DNA of 64,000 nt. Origin: Collimonas humicola (GTDB taxonomy: Bacteria > Pseudomonadota > Gammaproteobacteria > Burkholderiales > Burkholderiaceae_D). The position numbers and the translations under genes were made by a program. Positions 17,691-28,500 of this stretch are shown here, one piece after another. Position 1 is the stretch's first letter. The number at the start of each line of letters is the position of its first letter. Below the pieces are notes generated by a model that saw only the letters and a list, made by a program, of their open reading frames with translations, searched no databases and had not been told where the DNA came from. The stretch is taken from NCBI RefSeq assembly GCF_018304945.1, contig NZ_JAGQEE010000008.1:186001-250000 (forward strand). Reading direction: 5' to 3'.

Positions 17691-20600
17691 TTACGTTTCC
17701 TCACGCTCCAGTCCGGCAAGCACAACGTTCATCAGTGCTTCAAACTTGGGGAATGAGCTGGTCAACTCGGGCAGATTGACCACCCTGGCGAGATGTTCCA
17801 GGCGTACGCACGCGGCAACGACGGCCTGTTCGCGAATCATTGAAAATGCCCCCTTTATCGAATGCAGCTGCTCCTGTACTTCCTTGATATCTCCCGTTGC
17901 CAGCGCGCGATGAATCACAGCGATCGATTTGGCGCTGCTTGCGCGCAAAGTCTGCAACAAATCTTCGCTCAGGACAGGTTTTTTTTGATCGAGTGCGCTC
18001 AATGACACCGGCCGAACGCCGCCCTTCATATACTTTCGCACCATTTGATCGATGTCGTCCAACGACATCGGCTTCAACAGCACATCGCTAATGCCAACTT
18101 GTTTGCATCGGCTGTGTTCTTCGGCGGAAGCATGGGCGGTGATGGCGATGATTGGCAATTGCGTTCCCCGGCGGCGCAAAAACGTCGCCAGGGTATAGCC
18201 ATCCATGCCCGGCATGCTTAGATCGGTGAACACCATGTCATAGGCATTTTTTTCAAAAAGCGTCAGCGCATCGCTTCCGTTATTGCTCAGGTCCGCCTGG
18301 TAACCGAGCGTATCGAATTGATCGCGAATCAATGCCAGGTTGACCTCATGATCCTCCACCACAAGTATCCGGGCATGCCGCCCGGCCGGCATGGCTTCTG
18401 CTGCCGCCTCGCTCTCCACGACTGCATCAACGGCCCCGTTCGGCGCAAACGCATGTGCGATTGCCTTATACAGGCCGTCAAGGGAATAGCAGGACACCAT
18501 GCTGCGTTTTCCTTTGGTCACAACCGTCCTGGGGCCATCCTCGGTGGCGTCGATCGTCCACGATGCCTTTTCGCAGGCAATATCTTCGTCGGCGAAGGTC
18601 CAGTCGCGCGGATTGCCGAAAATAAGCAACGGCACTGCTGTCATGTGCATCTCTGCCGGATCGGCAATCATTTGGACGTTGATCCCCCAATGCCTGAGCT
18701 GGTCGCCGACAGAAGCCTGCCGCTCAGGGGCAGAACAAAGCATGACCATGTCCGGCATGCCGGCAAACGGCGCCCACCATGCCGCAGCATTGGCATCAAC
18801 CTGCAATGGCAGGCTGACGGTAAATGTGCTGCCGGCAGCGCTGCGGCGATCAAGCGTAACAATGCCGCCCATCAGCTCCGCCAGGCGCTTGCATAGCGCA
18901 AGCCCCAGTCCGCTGCCGCCGAAGCGCCGGTTAATCGAAACATCGCCTTGTACGAACGGTTCAAACAGTGCGGCCCGTCGTGCTGCTGTGATGCCGATAC
19001 CGGTATCGCATACGCTGACGGCCAATAGCGGCGACTTGCCGTCCGTGCTGAGGGCATGGCCGTTGACGACGACGCTGATCTTGCCGCTGTCAGTAAACTT
19101 GATCGCATTGCTGAGCAAGTTCAGCAAGATCTGGCGCAAGCGGGCAGGATCTCCGAAATAGAAACGCGACTGATCTGGCGTGACCGTATAGAACAGATTT
19201 AGCCCTTTAGCATCGGCCAGCGGAGAAAAGATGGTGACCACTTGTTCGACAGTATCGATCACGTCGAAACGTATGTTTTCAAGCGTCATTTGGCCGGATT
19301 CGACTTTTGAAAAATCCAGGATGTCATTGATAATTGCAAGCAAAGCCCGTGACGAAGAATTCACGGTGCGCAGGCGGTCGGCCTGCATTTCGCTTAATTG
19401 CGAGCGGCCAAGTAATTCCAGATTGCCAAGAATCGCATTCAAAGGTGTGCGTATCTCGTGACTCATGGTCGCCAGGAATGCGGACTTTGCCTGGTTGGCG
19501 GTGTCTGCAGCGATACGCGCTTCTTCCAGCTTCTGTTCAATGAGCTTGCGCACCGTAATATCGGAAATGCTGCACAGCAGGACATCTACGCCCTGGTATT
19601 TAGTCCCGATCAAATTGGTCAGTAAATGCGACGTCGTACCGTCCGGCGCGGTAATCGCCAAATCATGATGCATCAGCTGCTTGCCCTGGAGATTGCCGAG
19701 CTTCGTCAGCCCATCCCAATACAAATCAAGAAATTTTCTTCGCAGGGGCCGCGTCTCATTGTCATACGACCGCATCACGTCATTTTGCATCAAGGTTTCG
19801 CCAGTGCTTATCGACAAAAGACTTAAGCCCACCGGCGCGATGCCGATGATTGTGCGATTCAGGTTTTCGCTTTCAAACACGCGTTGCGAACGCCGATATA
19901 TCGGCATGAACACTTTGCGGTCAAAAAGAATCAAAAAAATCCAGAGTGAACTGAGTACGACCGTCGTTCCGATCACGTACGCCAATAGCAGCGGCCATCG
20001 CGCTGCCAGTATGGTGCGCCAGGAATACGCGTAGGCCAGTATCCAGCCGGTATCCGACAACGGTTCGCTGATGGTGAATGTGCCGTTTTCATAGAAAGGC
20101 TCAGAGGTATAGAGCTTTTCTTTCCAACTTTTGGAATCGACGACACGCTGAGTCAGGCCGGGGTCGGCTGAGTTGCCATGCCAGGCATCCAGCATAAGTT
20201 TTCCGTTGGTGTCAAGAACAATGAAATTCCCGTCGAAAGGCGTCTGGCTAAGACTATTCTTCAATAATTTCATTGGCTGATCACTGACAAATACAATGAA
20301 AACACGACCGTTTTCGTCAAAGGCAGGCTCTACCAGCTTGAAGGCTTCTTCATTGGTCAATGGATCGCGAGTGGCCGGCAACCACGTGATTTTTCTTGAT
20401 TCGCGCAATTGCCTGGCAACTTCAGGATCGCTCAGGTCGCCGATATCAGGCGCAATTCTGCGAATCAGATCGCTTGTATCCCTGGCGCCGATAGCCTTGA
20501 TCGGATCGCCTGATGCCGGTGGCGGCGTGAAAGAAATAAAGCTATGTTCCGGATTAAATACATATCCATGAAAATTGACGTTCCGCTGGCGAGCAGCGGC

Positions 20601-21089
20601 TGTCGCGGGATACGCCTGCTGTTCGACAAACGATAGGTATTCCGCATACGTGCTCGCTGGAAGCTGCGGCCCTATCTGTGCCAGCACAAGCTGTGGATCC
20701 AGATTTTTGTTGGCTTGGACTACCAGACGGCCGCCTTTTGCAGAAAAATCGCTCAACAATTTTTCAGGAGGTTTGCGTTGATCCGCCCATATCAATTCCG
20801 CGTTAATCAAGCCACGGCGCAACGTCGCCTGCCTCACTTCGATTTCCTGCAGGAACAAAGCCTTGTGGGTAAGGTAGACGTAACGGCCATCTGCAATGTA
20901 ATCCTTTATGGAGGACCACGTCGCCAACGCGCAAGCGATCAAGATCATGACGGTTAAAGCCATACCGCCTCCCCAGAGCAGTCCGCGCTGATAACGGCCG
21001 AGCAGTCCTAGCTCGCTGAGCTTTTTCATCGATGCGGCAACCTTATTTCTTCCTTTGGAAAAAGCGTCGGAATTTGTCGAAAATGCCAT
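17691..21089 (-). CDS. Hybrid sensor histidine kinase with REC and Hpt domains (phosphorelay)
   Basis: An inner-membrane tripartite sensor of 1132 residues, overall built like BvgS/EvgS/RcsC-type kinases. A first membrane segment (about 36-58) is followed by a periplasmic domain of roughly 300 residues with no SBP_bac_3 signature, and a second segment (about 364-389). A PAS-like linker leads to HisKA with H544 in [11 protein letters not shown]. The ATPase domain shows [13 protein letters not shown] and [19 protein letters not shown]. The receiver has D956 in [12 protein letters not shown], and the Hpt has H1076 in LHSIKGAF. A degenerate receiver-like stretch may lie at 775-885. It is divergent from a NarL-type regulator that starts at 21569, its probable partner. 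Confidence 0.9.
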   Translation of the reverse strand: MAFSTNSDAFSKGRNKVAASMKKLSELGLLGRYQRGLLWGGGMALTVMILIACALATWSSIKDYIADGRYVYLTHKALFLQEIEVRQATLRRGLINAELIWADQRKPPEKLLSDFSAKGGRLVVQANKNLDPQLVLAQIGPQLPASTYAEYLSFVEQQAYPATAAARQRNVNFHGYVFNPEHSFISFTPPPASGDPIKAIGARDTSDLIRRIAPDIGDLSDPEVARQLRESRKITWLPATRDPLTNEEAFKLVEPAFDENGRVFIVFVSDQPMKLLKNSLSQTPFDGNFIVLDTNGKLMLDAWHGNSADPGLTQRVVDSKSWKEKLYTSEPFYENGTFTISEPLSDTGWILAYAYSWRTILAARWPLLLAYVIGTTVVLSSLWIFLILFDRKVFMPIYRRSQRVFESENLNRTIIGIAPVGLSLLSISTGETLMQNDVMRSYDNETRPLRRKFLDLYWDGLTKLGNLQGKQLMHHDLAITAPDGTTSHLLTNLIGTKYQGVDVLLCSISDITVRKLIEQKLEEARIAADTANQAKSAFLATMSHEIRTPLNAILGNLELLGRSQLSEMQADRLRTVNSSSRALLAIINDILDFSKVESGQMTLENIRFDVIDTVEQVVTIFSPLADAKGLNLFYTVTPDQSRFYFGDPARLRQILLNLLSNAIKFTDSGKISVVVNGHALSTDGKSPLLAVSVCDTGIGITAARRAALFEPFVQGDVSINRRFGGSGLGLALCKRLAELMGGIVTLDRRSAAGSTFTVSLPLQVDANAAAWWAPFAGMPDMVMLCSAPERQASVGDQLRHWGINVQMIADPAEMHMTAVPLLIFGNPRDWTFADEDIACEKASWTIDATEDGPRTVVTKGKRSMVSCYSLDGLYKAIAHAFAPNGAVDAVVESEAAAEAMPAGRHARILVVEDHEVNLALIRDQFDTLGYQADLSNNGSDALTLFEKNAYDMVFTDLSMPGMDGYTLATFLRRRGTQLPIIAITAHASAEEHSRCKQVGISDVLLKPMSLDDIDQMVRKYMKGGVRPVSLSALDQKKPVLSEDLLQTLRASSAKSIAVIHRALATGDIKEVQEQLHSIKGAFSMIREQAVVAACVRLEHLARVVNLPELTSSFPKFEALMNVVLAGLEREET

Positions 21090-21196
21090 ATGGCTGCCCT
21101 CCCTGAAGCCTGCGAATTTTTCAATATTGCTCAGAGTCTAACTTTACAAACCGGGACTGCGGATATTTTTTCGCTGCAAATTCACATTTTTAATTT

Positions 21197-21244
21197 ATGA
21201 GACCAGACCTATTATTTATTTAAATAATTTCATACCTGTCTCAT
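21197..21244. promoter_or_regulatory. Inverted repeat in the divergent kinase/regulator promoter region
   Basis: ATGAGACCAG (21197-21206) and CCTGTCTCAT (21235-21244) form an interrupted palindrome (ATGAGAC with GTCTCAT) around a very AT-rich centre containing ATTTAAAT. Position between divergent regulatory genes makes an operator plausible. No factor can be named. Confidence 0.35.
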
Positions 21245-21329
21245 TGTTGTCAGCAGCAATCCCCGATACAGTGGCTCATCATGGAGATCGTTCCAAGGGT
21301 GGGAAATATTCAAAACTAGGTAGGACAAA

Positions 21330-21530
21330 TTGAAACAGGAACAAACAAAAAAAATTGCGCGACTTCTGCTCGGTTATGCAAGTCTCTCCGATGATGAGGC
21401 CCGGCATTTCACTAATGTCATGAATCAGTTTATTTTCGCTTCGTCTGTCCGCAAACGACAAATGAAAGAATGCTGGGAGCAAGAAGGCCAGCCAGTCATC
21501 AATAAAGACAACAAAAGTCAGCATCTTTAG
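21330..21530 (+). CDS. Small protein upstream of the response regulator, function unknown
   Basis: A 66-residue hydrophilic protein, mostly helical by residue pattern (TKKIARLLLGYASLSDDEAR, then a basic region). No family recognised. The start is TTG at 21330 with AGGTAGGA just upstream. It ends 38 bases before the regulator gene, suggesting one transcript. Small proteins in this position can modulate the two-component pair, but nothing in the sequence proves it. Confidence 0.45.
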   Translation: MKQEQTKKIARLLLGYASLSDDEARHFTNVMNQFIFASSVRKRQMKECWEQEGQPVINKDNKSQHL

Positions 21531-21568
21531 CATAGACTTATCAAAAAATATTACCAGTCAGCAAGGAT

Positions 21569-22231
21569 ATGACACCACTCTCGATACGCGTCGTTGTCGC
21601 CGACGACCATCCTGCAATCATCAAGGGCATCCAGCAAGAACTCGCTGAGGCCAAGACCGTCGATTTGGTAGGCACGGCCGGTAATTCCACGGAATTGATT
21701 AATTTGCTTGATAAGCATCCGTGTGATGTCCTGGTGACTGATTATGCAATGCCTGGCGGCGAATACGGCGACGGACTGGCGCTGTTTAAATTTATTCAAC
21801 GGCGTTATCCAAACATAAATATTATTGTCATGACAATGCTGGATAATCCTGCGGTACTACGCACCTTGATCTCCAGCAAAATCCACTGCGTCCTCAGCAA
21901 GTCCGACGATTCCAGCTACCTGCTTCCTGCCATCCATATCGCCCACTCTGGAGGCGAGTATTTTTCACCAACCATGCGTGCGATCATGCAGACCGTCACA
22001 CGCGGGAAAAAGTCTGCGATCGACCTCACCAAGCGAGAGCTGGAAGTTGTGCGCCTGCTCGTTTCCGGATTAACCGTCAACGAAGTCGCTGAACAGCTCC
22101 ATCGCAGCAAACAGACCGTCAGTGCCCAGAAAATCAACGCCATGAAAAAACTGGGGATCGAGCGCGATGCCGATTTATTCAAATACGCCATTGAGGTAGG
22201 CCTGATATCTTCATCCGCCATACCGCCTTGA
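21569..22231 (+). CDS. NarL/LuxR-family response regulator (BvgA/EvgA-like)
   Basis: A 220-residue DNA-binding response regulator. The receiver domain has the acidic pair in VVVADDHPAIIKG, phospho-acceptor D58 in VLVTDYAMPGG, and a lysine in HCVLSKSDDSSY. The output domain is a LuxR-type helix-turn-helix (LTKRELEVVRLLVSGLTVNE, then a recognition helix with HRSKQTVSAQK). It is the likely recipient of phosphate from the divergent hybrid kinase at 17691-21089. Transcription runs toward the autotransporter cluster, and these genes are obvious candidate targets. The start has AAGGAT directly before ATG. Confidence 0.92.
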   Translation: MTPLSIRVVVADDHPAIIKGIQQELAEAKTVDLVGTAGNSTELINLLDKHPCDVLVTDYAMPGGEYGDGLALFKFIQRRYPNINIIVMTMLDNPAVLRTLISSKIHCVLSKSDDSSYLLPAIHIAHSGGEYFSPTMRAIMQTVTRGKKSAIDLTKRELEVVRLLVSGLTVNEVAEQLHRSKQTVSAQKINAMKKLGIERDADLFKYAIEVGLISSSAIPP

Positions 22232-22372
22232 ACTGTATTGAAAGCATTCCGGTAACTTGCCATAAACGGAGAGTTCAACAAGCCGGAATTTAGCCGGCTC
22301 CGCCTCCCCAAACTCTTATGGGAGGAGCTCAAGCATTGATAGCTTATTCAACATATTCAACATATCCAACAG

Positions 22373-22858
22373 CTATCGAGTCGGAAGAATGCAGGGTGTA
22401 TAGCGATTCATCAATTGAACCCATTCTGAGCCGGCCACTACCTCAGTTAACTCCTCAGATTCGGCAGGCGTCGCTGCAACTGATGCCATCAACGCCCGGA
22501 ATTGATCGCGATATTCGGTCCGGCTCTTTTGCCTGCGTATTTTTTCCTCGACTCGCTTCGTATATGCGCTGCTAAATACCGCTATCCGTTCCATCATTTT
22601 CCGCAAATCGGAATCGTCTCCAGCAACTTCGGGCAGTTGCTGCCATAGGGAGATTTCATTCCACCGCCTGAATCGCATATATGCCGTACTCCATTTACCG
22701 AATTCCTGAGGAAGCAATGCCCACTTGACGTCTTGCTCAGAAATCAAAATCATCGCTTCGATAAACAGTCGATTGTTCTTGCCTTTTGCACCGGCATCTC
22801 CCATCCTGCCAAGCAAAACAGGTTCCAGTTTTTCCCATTGAGCATCGCTAAGTTTCAT
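22373..22858 (-). CDS. Protein with an IS5-type transposase N-terminal domain and an unrelated C-terminus
   Basis: A 161-residue protein. Residues about 1-85 match the short helical N-terminal domain (DUF4096-like) of IS5-family transposases: MKLSDAQWEKLEPVLLGR, then NRLFIEAMILI and FGKWSTAYMRFRRWNE. The usual catalytic DDE domain is absent. Instead there is a charged helical C-terminal half (KRVEEKIRRQKSRTEYRDQF). No inverted repeats or target duplications are evident nearby, and the start has AAGGAAG at usable distance. It is either a transposase remnant that kept an open frame or a domesticated DNA-binding protein. It sits between the NarL-type regulator and the first autotransporter. Confidence 0.6.
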   Translation of the reverse strand: MKLSDAQWEKLEPVLLGRMGDAGAKGKNNRLFIEAMILISEQDVKWALLPQEFGKWSTAYMRFRRWNEISLWQQLPEVAGDDSDLRKMMERIAVFSSAYTKRVEEKIRRQKSRTEYRDQFRALMASVAATPAESEELTEVVAGSEWVQLMNRYTPCILPTR

Positions 22859-22913
22859 CACTCTATACTTCCTTATCTTTTCGCAGGCATTCGCATCATG
22901 CGTGCGATCATGC

Positions 22914-22947
22914 AAAACGAGGCACCCGATCATCGAGCGCCCCCCCC
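22914..22947 (-). terminator. Terminator of autotransporter 1
   Basis: On the minus strand GGGGGCGCTCGATGATCGGG is followed by TGCCTCGTTTT: a GC-rich stem and a short T-run 40 bases after the stop. It closely resembles the terminator behind autotransporter 4. Confidence 0.65.
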
Positions 22948-22981
22948 TCATTTATTTTGTAGCCATGCGCAACATGACAGC

Positions 22982-25273
22982 CTAATTCCAGCTGTATTTC
23001 ATGCCCACCTGTCCCTTGACTGCGTAGTAGCTCCCCAGGTCGGTCTCCACCCCCAGCAGCGCCGATACCGCGATCGCCTTCGTGACCTGTCCCTGCAGGC
23101 CGACCTTGACTTCCGCCCGGTCGCGCGGCAGGTCGTCGCGGAAGACATTGCCGTCCATCGTCATCGACGGCGCCGATTGGCTGCCATGCCACCAGTTCAG
23201 CTCGCCGTAGGGACGCATGTCCGGACCGGGACCAACCGCCGAGGAACCATGCAGGCGCACGCCCAGACGCGTCAGCACGTTGCTGCCGTTCTGGCCGCCG
23301 ACCGCTGTCCCGCCGACCTCCGTGAAATCGCCGGCGCGATAACGTCCGTAGACGATCTGCGCCTGCGGCTCCAGGTACAGCTTGGTCTTGTCCTGATCGT
23401 AGATCGGGAAGGAATAGCCGCCCTCGATCGACGCGGTCAGCGTGCGCGACCGGTACTGCTCGGTCGCCAGGCCGGCGCCGCCCACCGTATTGTTGTAACG
23501 GCCTGCCGTCAGCCAGGTATCCACATACGGACCGGACAGGATGTCATGGTTGCCGTACCAGGTGCCGTACAGGCCGACGTTGTAGCCATCCACCGTCCCG
23601 CGTGCCGTGCCCAGCGTATCGCCCGACCACAACTGGGTGCGGCTGGTTGACCAGGTCGTGGCAGTGCCGTACATGCCCATCACGCCGACGCGGAAACTGC
23701 CGTCGCCGCCGTCCTTGAAGCGCAATACATCCGCGCCGACATGGATCAGGCGTTGCTTCGCTTCGATGTCCAGGCTGCCGCCTGCGCTCTCGCGAGAGAT
23801 ATCCTGGCCTTCCACCCGCGCCCACGCGGCGCCATCGATGCCGCCAGCAGCGTCTTCCGCCGTCATGCCCGGCGCCTGGCCCTGGCGCTGGTGCAGCGTA
23901 TGCACCGCCATTGTGGACGCTGCCTGGCGGTTGCCGAAATAGGCGCCGACTTCCGGGCTGATCACGGGAATCACAGGATCCACCGGCAACGGTGGAGGTT
24001 CAATTGGTTTGTCCGGATCGACAGGCGTTGGAGGATCGACAGGCTTTTCATCAGGAGCAGCGGCCGACACCAGGTACCAGTCGTCCGCCACGCCGCCATT
24101 GCCGCCGCGCTTGAGACGATAGTCGTAACCGCCGGCTGCAATCGTGTTCTTGCCGCTGCGATAGCCGTCCGAAGCCGGATCCAATACAAATGCATCGGGA
24201 TTGGTCGTGGCGCCATTCAGGGTCTCGACGATCTGGATGCCGACATTGGTCTGCGCACCGCTGCCGCCGGCATGCTTCACGATCACGCCGGTATCGCCCG
24301 ATACATTGACGCTGCCCGGGTTGCTGCAAGAACTGGCGGCGATACTGAGCGGCCCGCCGCCACCGCCGGGGGTGGCAGGCTGGCAGCCGTCGATGACCAG
24401 CTTGTCGGTACCAGAGCTGTCGTCGCCCCAGAAGGTATTGACCAGCAGCTTGCCGCCGTTGCCGACGTAATTGCCTTGAATGGTCAGCGCACCGAAAGTG
24501 CTATTGCCGGCGCCGGCACTGCCCGGAGCGATTATGCCGGCATTATTGACGTCGCCGATAATCCGGCCATAGCCGGCCAGTGTGCCGCCGCTGTTGACTG
24601 CGGTGATCGGCGCCTGCAACGTACCTTCGACATGCAAGGTGCCGTTGTTGATGTCGGCACGGGTGTCGAACCGGCCTATGCCGTTGAGGGTCCAATCCTG
24701 GCCGTTCATGGCCAGGGTCTGGAAACCTTCGAATTTGTCGAAGTCTTCGCTGCCTGTGCCCTCCAGGATTAAATCATTTGTGCCGTGGCGGCTGCCGAAC
24801 ACGATACCGTTCAGTATCGATCCGGTATCCAGCGTCAGTTGGTTATGCGTTGGGAATCCACTGTCTTCAAACACAATCGCGTAGCCGCCGGTACCGGTAA
24901 TGGTGCCGGCGTTGTAGATACGACTGTTGGCGGACTCAAGCGCGATGCCGACATCGCCTTCAATGGTTCCTGCATTATTGATCGACACATCTGCGATTTG
25001 ACTAGGATCGGCGCCAGCCAGGCGCTGAATGCCGTAGTCGCTGCCTTGGATGATGCCGCCTGCCGGATTGCGAATCACAACATCAGTCTGATCGGGGTCG
25101 ATGACTACGCCAACTTGTGCCGACGCCGCCAGCGGCGCCGCGCATATAGCCAGCGCAGCCGCGCTTAGCGCCACTGCGCCCGGTTTGCTCTTGCCACGTG
25201 TTTTCGTGAGTTCGGAAACGGGCACCCACGCACCCAGTAACTGGCTCCAGACAATGCGAAATACCTTGTTCAT
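22982..25273 (-). CDS. Autotransporter 1 (type Va) with ESPR signal
   Basis: A self-secreting outer-membrane protein of 763 residues. The N-terminus is an extended signal peptide (ESPR): MNKVFRIVWSQLLGAW, a charged stretch, then a hydrophobic core ending AASAQ. The passenger (about 50-330) is a beta-helix type with NNAGTIEGDVG-like repeats. A Pro-rich linker (KPIEPPPLPVDP) leads to a C-terminal beta-barrel of about 280 residues ending in the aromatic MKYSWN. The start at 25273 fits the ESPR consensus. From about residue 165 on, it is almost identical to autotransporter 2; only the passenger tip differs. It is the shortest of the four and probably an adhesin or biofilm factor; no protease motif is seen. 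Confidence 0.92.
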   Translation of the reverse strand: MNKVFRIVWSQLLGAWVPVSELTKTRGKSKPGAVALSAAALAICAAPLAASAQVGVVIDPDQTDVVIRNPAGGIIQGSDYGIQRLAGADPSQIADVSINNAGTIEGDVGIALESANSRIYNAGTITGTGGYAIVFEDSGFPTHNQLTLDTGSILNGIVFGSRHGTNDLILEGTGSEDFDKFEGFQTLAMNGQDWTLNGIGRFDTRADINNGTLHVEGTLQAPITAVNSGGTLAGYGRIIGDVNNAGIIAPGSAGAGNSTFGALTIQGNYVGNGGKLLVNTFWGDDSSGTDKLVIDGCQPATPGGGGGPLSIAASSCSNPGSVNVSGDTGVIVKHAGGSGAQTNVGIQIVETLNGATTNPDAFVLDPASDGYRSGKNTIAAGGYDYRLKRGGNGGVADDWYLVSAAAPDEKPVDPPTPVDPDKPIEPPPLPVDPVIPVISPEVGAYFGNRQAASTMAVHTLHQRQGQAPGMTAEDAAGGIDGAAWARVEGQDISRESAGGSLDIEAKQRLIHVGADVLRFKDGGDGSFRVGVMGMYGTATTWSTSRTQLWSGDTLGTARGTVDGYNVGLYGTWYGNHDILSGPYVDTWLTAGRYNNTVGGAGLATEQYRSRTLTASIEGGYSFPIYDQDKTKLYLEPQAQIVYGRYRAGDFTEVGGTAVGGQNGSNVLTRLGVRLHGSSAVGPGPDMRPYGELNWWHGSQSAPSMTMDGNVFRDDLPRDRAEVKVGLQGQVTKAIAVSALLGVETDLGSYYAVKGQVGMKYSWN

Positions 25274-25302
25274 ATAACCCACCCCCTGGCAACTGTTAAG
25301 AT

Positions 25303-25350
25303 TGACAGGAGCAAGCATAGGGATTTAGCCCTTGCTCAGATATTGGACCA
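25303..25350 (-). promoter_or_regulatory. Conserved upstream element of autotransporter 1
   Basis: On the plus strand GACAGGAGCAAGCATAGGGA runs on into TTTAG (25303-25327), followed by AGATATTGGACCA (25338-25350). The same pair of blocks occurs upstream of autotransporters 2 and 4. The minus-strand CTATGC may be the -10. Confidence 0.5.
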
Positions 25351-25480
25351 GTAAGAAAATAATTTAAAAACGATAGGAAAAATCAGAAAATACTGATGAA
25401 ATTTCGGAAGAACAAAATTTCCATCGCGCTCCAGAAATTTCTGGAACGATACAAGCTCGCCAGGCCGTACCCAAGCCCGC

Positions 25481-25519
25481 AAAAAAAAGCGGGACACCCG
25501 AAAAAATCGCGCGCCCCGC
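25481..25519 (-). terminator. Terminator of autotransporter 2
   Basis: On the minus strand GCGGGGCGCGCG and CGGGTGTCCCGC form a stem followed by eight T residues. The same block, with few changes, follows autotransporter 3. Confidence 0.75.
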
Positions 25520-25561
25520 CCTTTCTTGCCGTCCAAGTCCGCTTAGGACAATTTACGACAA

Positions 25562-28500
25562 TTACTTCCAGCTGTATTTCATGCCCACCTGTCCCTTGAC
25601 AGCGTAGTAGTTCCCCAGGTCGGTCTCAACCCCCAGCAGCGCCGATACCGCGATCGCCTTCGTGACCTGTCCCTGCAAACCGACCTTGACTTCCGCCCGG
25701 TCGCGCGGCAGGTTGTCGCGGAAGACGTTGCCGTCCATCGTCATCGACGGCGCCGACTGGCTGCCATGCCACCAGTTCAGCTCGCCGTAGGGGCGCATGT
25801 CCGGACCGGGACCAACCGCCGAGGAACCATGCAGGCGCACGCCCAGACGCGTCAGCACGTTGCTGCCGTTCTGGCCGCCGACCGCTGTCCCGCCGACCTC
25901 CGTGAAATCGCCGGCGCGATAACGTCCGTAGACGATCTGCGCCTGCGGCTCCAGGTACAGCTTGGTCTTGTCCTGATCGTAGATCGGGAAGGAATAGCCG
26001 CCCTCGATCGACGCGGTCAGCGTGCGCGACCGGTACTGCTCGGTCGCCAGGCCGGCGCCGCCCACCGTATTGTTGTAACGGCCTGCCGTCAGCCAGGTAT
26101 CCACATACGGACCGGACAGGATGTCATGGTTGCCGTACCAGGTGCCGTACAGGCCGACGTTGTAGCCATCCACCGTCCCGCGTGCCGTGCCCAGCGTATC
26201 GCCCGACCACAACTGGGTGCGGTTGGTTGACCAGGTCGTGGCCGTGCCGTACATGCCCATCACGCCGACGCGGAAACTGCCGTCGCCGCCATCCTTGAAG
26301 CGCAATACATCCGCGCCGACATGGATCAGGCGCTGCTTCGCTTCGATATCCAGGCTGCCGCCTGCGCTCTCGCGAGAGATATCCTGGCCTTCCACCCGCG
26401 CCCACGCGGCGCCGTCGATGCCGCCAGCGGCGTCTTCCGCCGTCATGCCCGGCGCCTGGCCCTGGCGCTGGTGCAGCGTATGCACCGCCATTGTGGACGC
26501 TGCCTGACGGTTGCCGAAATAAGCGCCGACTTCCGGGCTGATCACGGGATCCACCGGCAACGGTGGAGGCGGCTCCGGCTTGCACTTTGTATCATCGGTG
26601 CACGGCTCTGGAGGCGGTGGTTCCGGCTTGCACTTTGTATCATCGGTGCACGGCTCTGGAGGCGGTGGTTCCGGCTTGCACTTTGTATCGTCGGTGCACG
26701 GCTCTGGAGGCGGTGGTTCCGGCTCGCACCTGGCGCCGGCGGCACACGGCTCCGGCGGCGGTTCCACAGGAGCGGCAGCCGACACCAGGTACCAGTCGTC
26801 CGCCACGCCGCCATTGCCGCCGCGCTTGAGACGATAGTCGTAACCGCCGGCTGCAATCGTGTTCTTGCCGCTGCGATAGCCGTCTGAAGCCGGGTCCAAT
26901 ACAAATGCATCGGGATTGGTCGTGGCGCCATTCAGGGTCTCGACGATCTGGATGCCGACATTGGTCTGCGCACCGCTGCCGCCGGCATGCTTGACGATCA
27001 CACCGGTATCGCCCGACACATTGACGCTGCCCGGGTTGCTGCAAGCACTGGCGGCGATACTGAGCGGCCCGCCGCCACCGCCGGGGATGGCAGGCTGGCA
27101 GCCGTCGATGACCAGCTTGTCGGTACCAGAGCTGTCGTCGCCCCAGAAGGTATTGACCAGCAGCTTGCCGCCATTGCCGACGTAATTGCCCTGGATCGTC
27201 AGCGCACCGAAGGTGCTATTGCCGGCGCCGGCACTGCCCGGAGCGATGATGCCGGCATTATTGACGTCGCCGATAACCCGGCCATAGCCAGCCAGTGTGC
27301 CGCCGCTGTTGACTGCGGTGATCGGCGCCTGCAACGTACCTTCGACATGCAAGGTGCCGCTGTTGATGTCGGCACGGGTGTCGAACTGGCCAGTGCCGTT
27401 GAGGGTCCAGTCCTGGCCGTTCATGGCCAGGGTCTGGAAATCACTGAATTTGTCGAAGTCTTCGCTGCCTGTTCCTTCGAGGATCAGATTGTTTTGCGCA
27501 CCGATGCCACCATAGACCATGCCATTGAGCACCGAACCGGTATCCAGCGTCAGGTTGTTGGTGCCACCGTCGTTGTTTGAACTGAATATAATGGCGGCCG
27601 CATCATTGCCAGTAATGGTGCCTGCATTGTAGACATCGGCATTGGTATTGTCGAAGTAGATACCGACTTGCCCCTGGATGCTGCCAGCATTGCTGATCTT
27701 AGAACGCGAAGCCCCATTCCCTGCCACAAAGATGCCATTGCCTTCGTCATAATTTGTTCCGCCCTGGCCGATAATCTGTCCGGATGCCGCATTGGTAATA
27801 TCTGCATCCCCTCTTATGACATAGACACCATTTCCACGTCCGTTATTTGCCGGCAAAAAGGCTGTGCCGCCATGATTGCCGGTAACCTGCCCCTCGTTGA
27901 CCAGATTGAGCTTGCCGCCAAACCACGACGACACGCCGGCATTGCCGGTAATAGCTGCGCCGGCGCGATTGACAATGCTCGCGTCGTTCTGCACGAAGAT
28001 GCCGGCGCCGGTGGCGCCGGCATCGATAGTACCGGCGTTATCGACAGCAATAGCTGCCGTTTGTTCGCCATAGATCGCCGCATTGGAACCCTGGATGCTG
28101 GCGCCGGCTTCATTGACGATCAGCGTCCCGCCCGTAGCGTAAATACCGCGGCCGGTTTGCGATGTCGGCGAGCTTGCAACGATCTGCCCACCCGATTGAT
28201 TCACTATGCTAGACGTCATAGTCGCATCCTGGCCGAACAGCGCAATCCCGAAGTTGGCACTCCGGCTCTCGATCAAGCCGCTATTGACAATATCAGCCGT
28301 ACCGCCGCTGACAAAGACACCAGCATCCTGTCCCGATACAGTGCCCTCATTGCGCAAGGCTAACGGCGCATTGGAAACAAGAATTGCCATACTACTTTGG
28401 GGATTGGTGAGACTGTCTTCAGCCCGAATGACTGCACCTTGCTGATTGAGGATGTTTAGATAAGAAGCTGCTCCCCCGGCGCCGTTGGTGATAGCCACGC

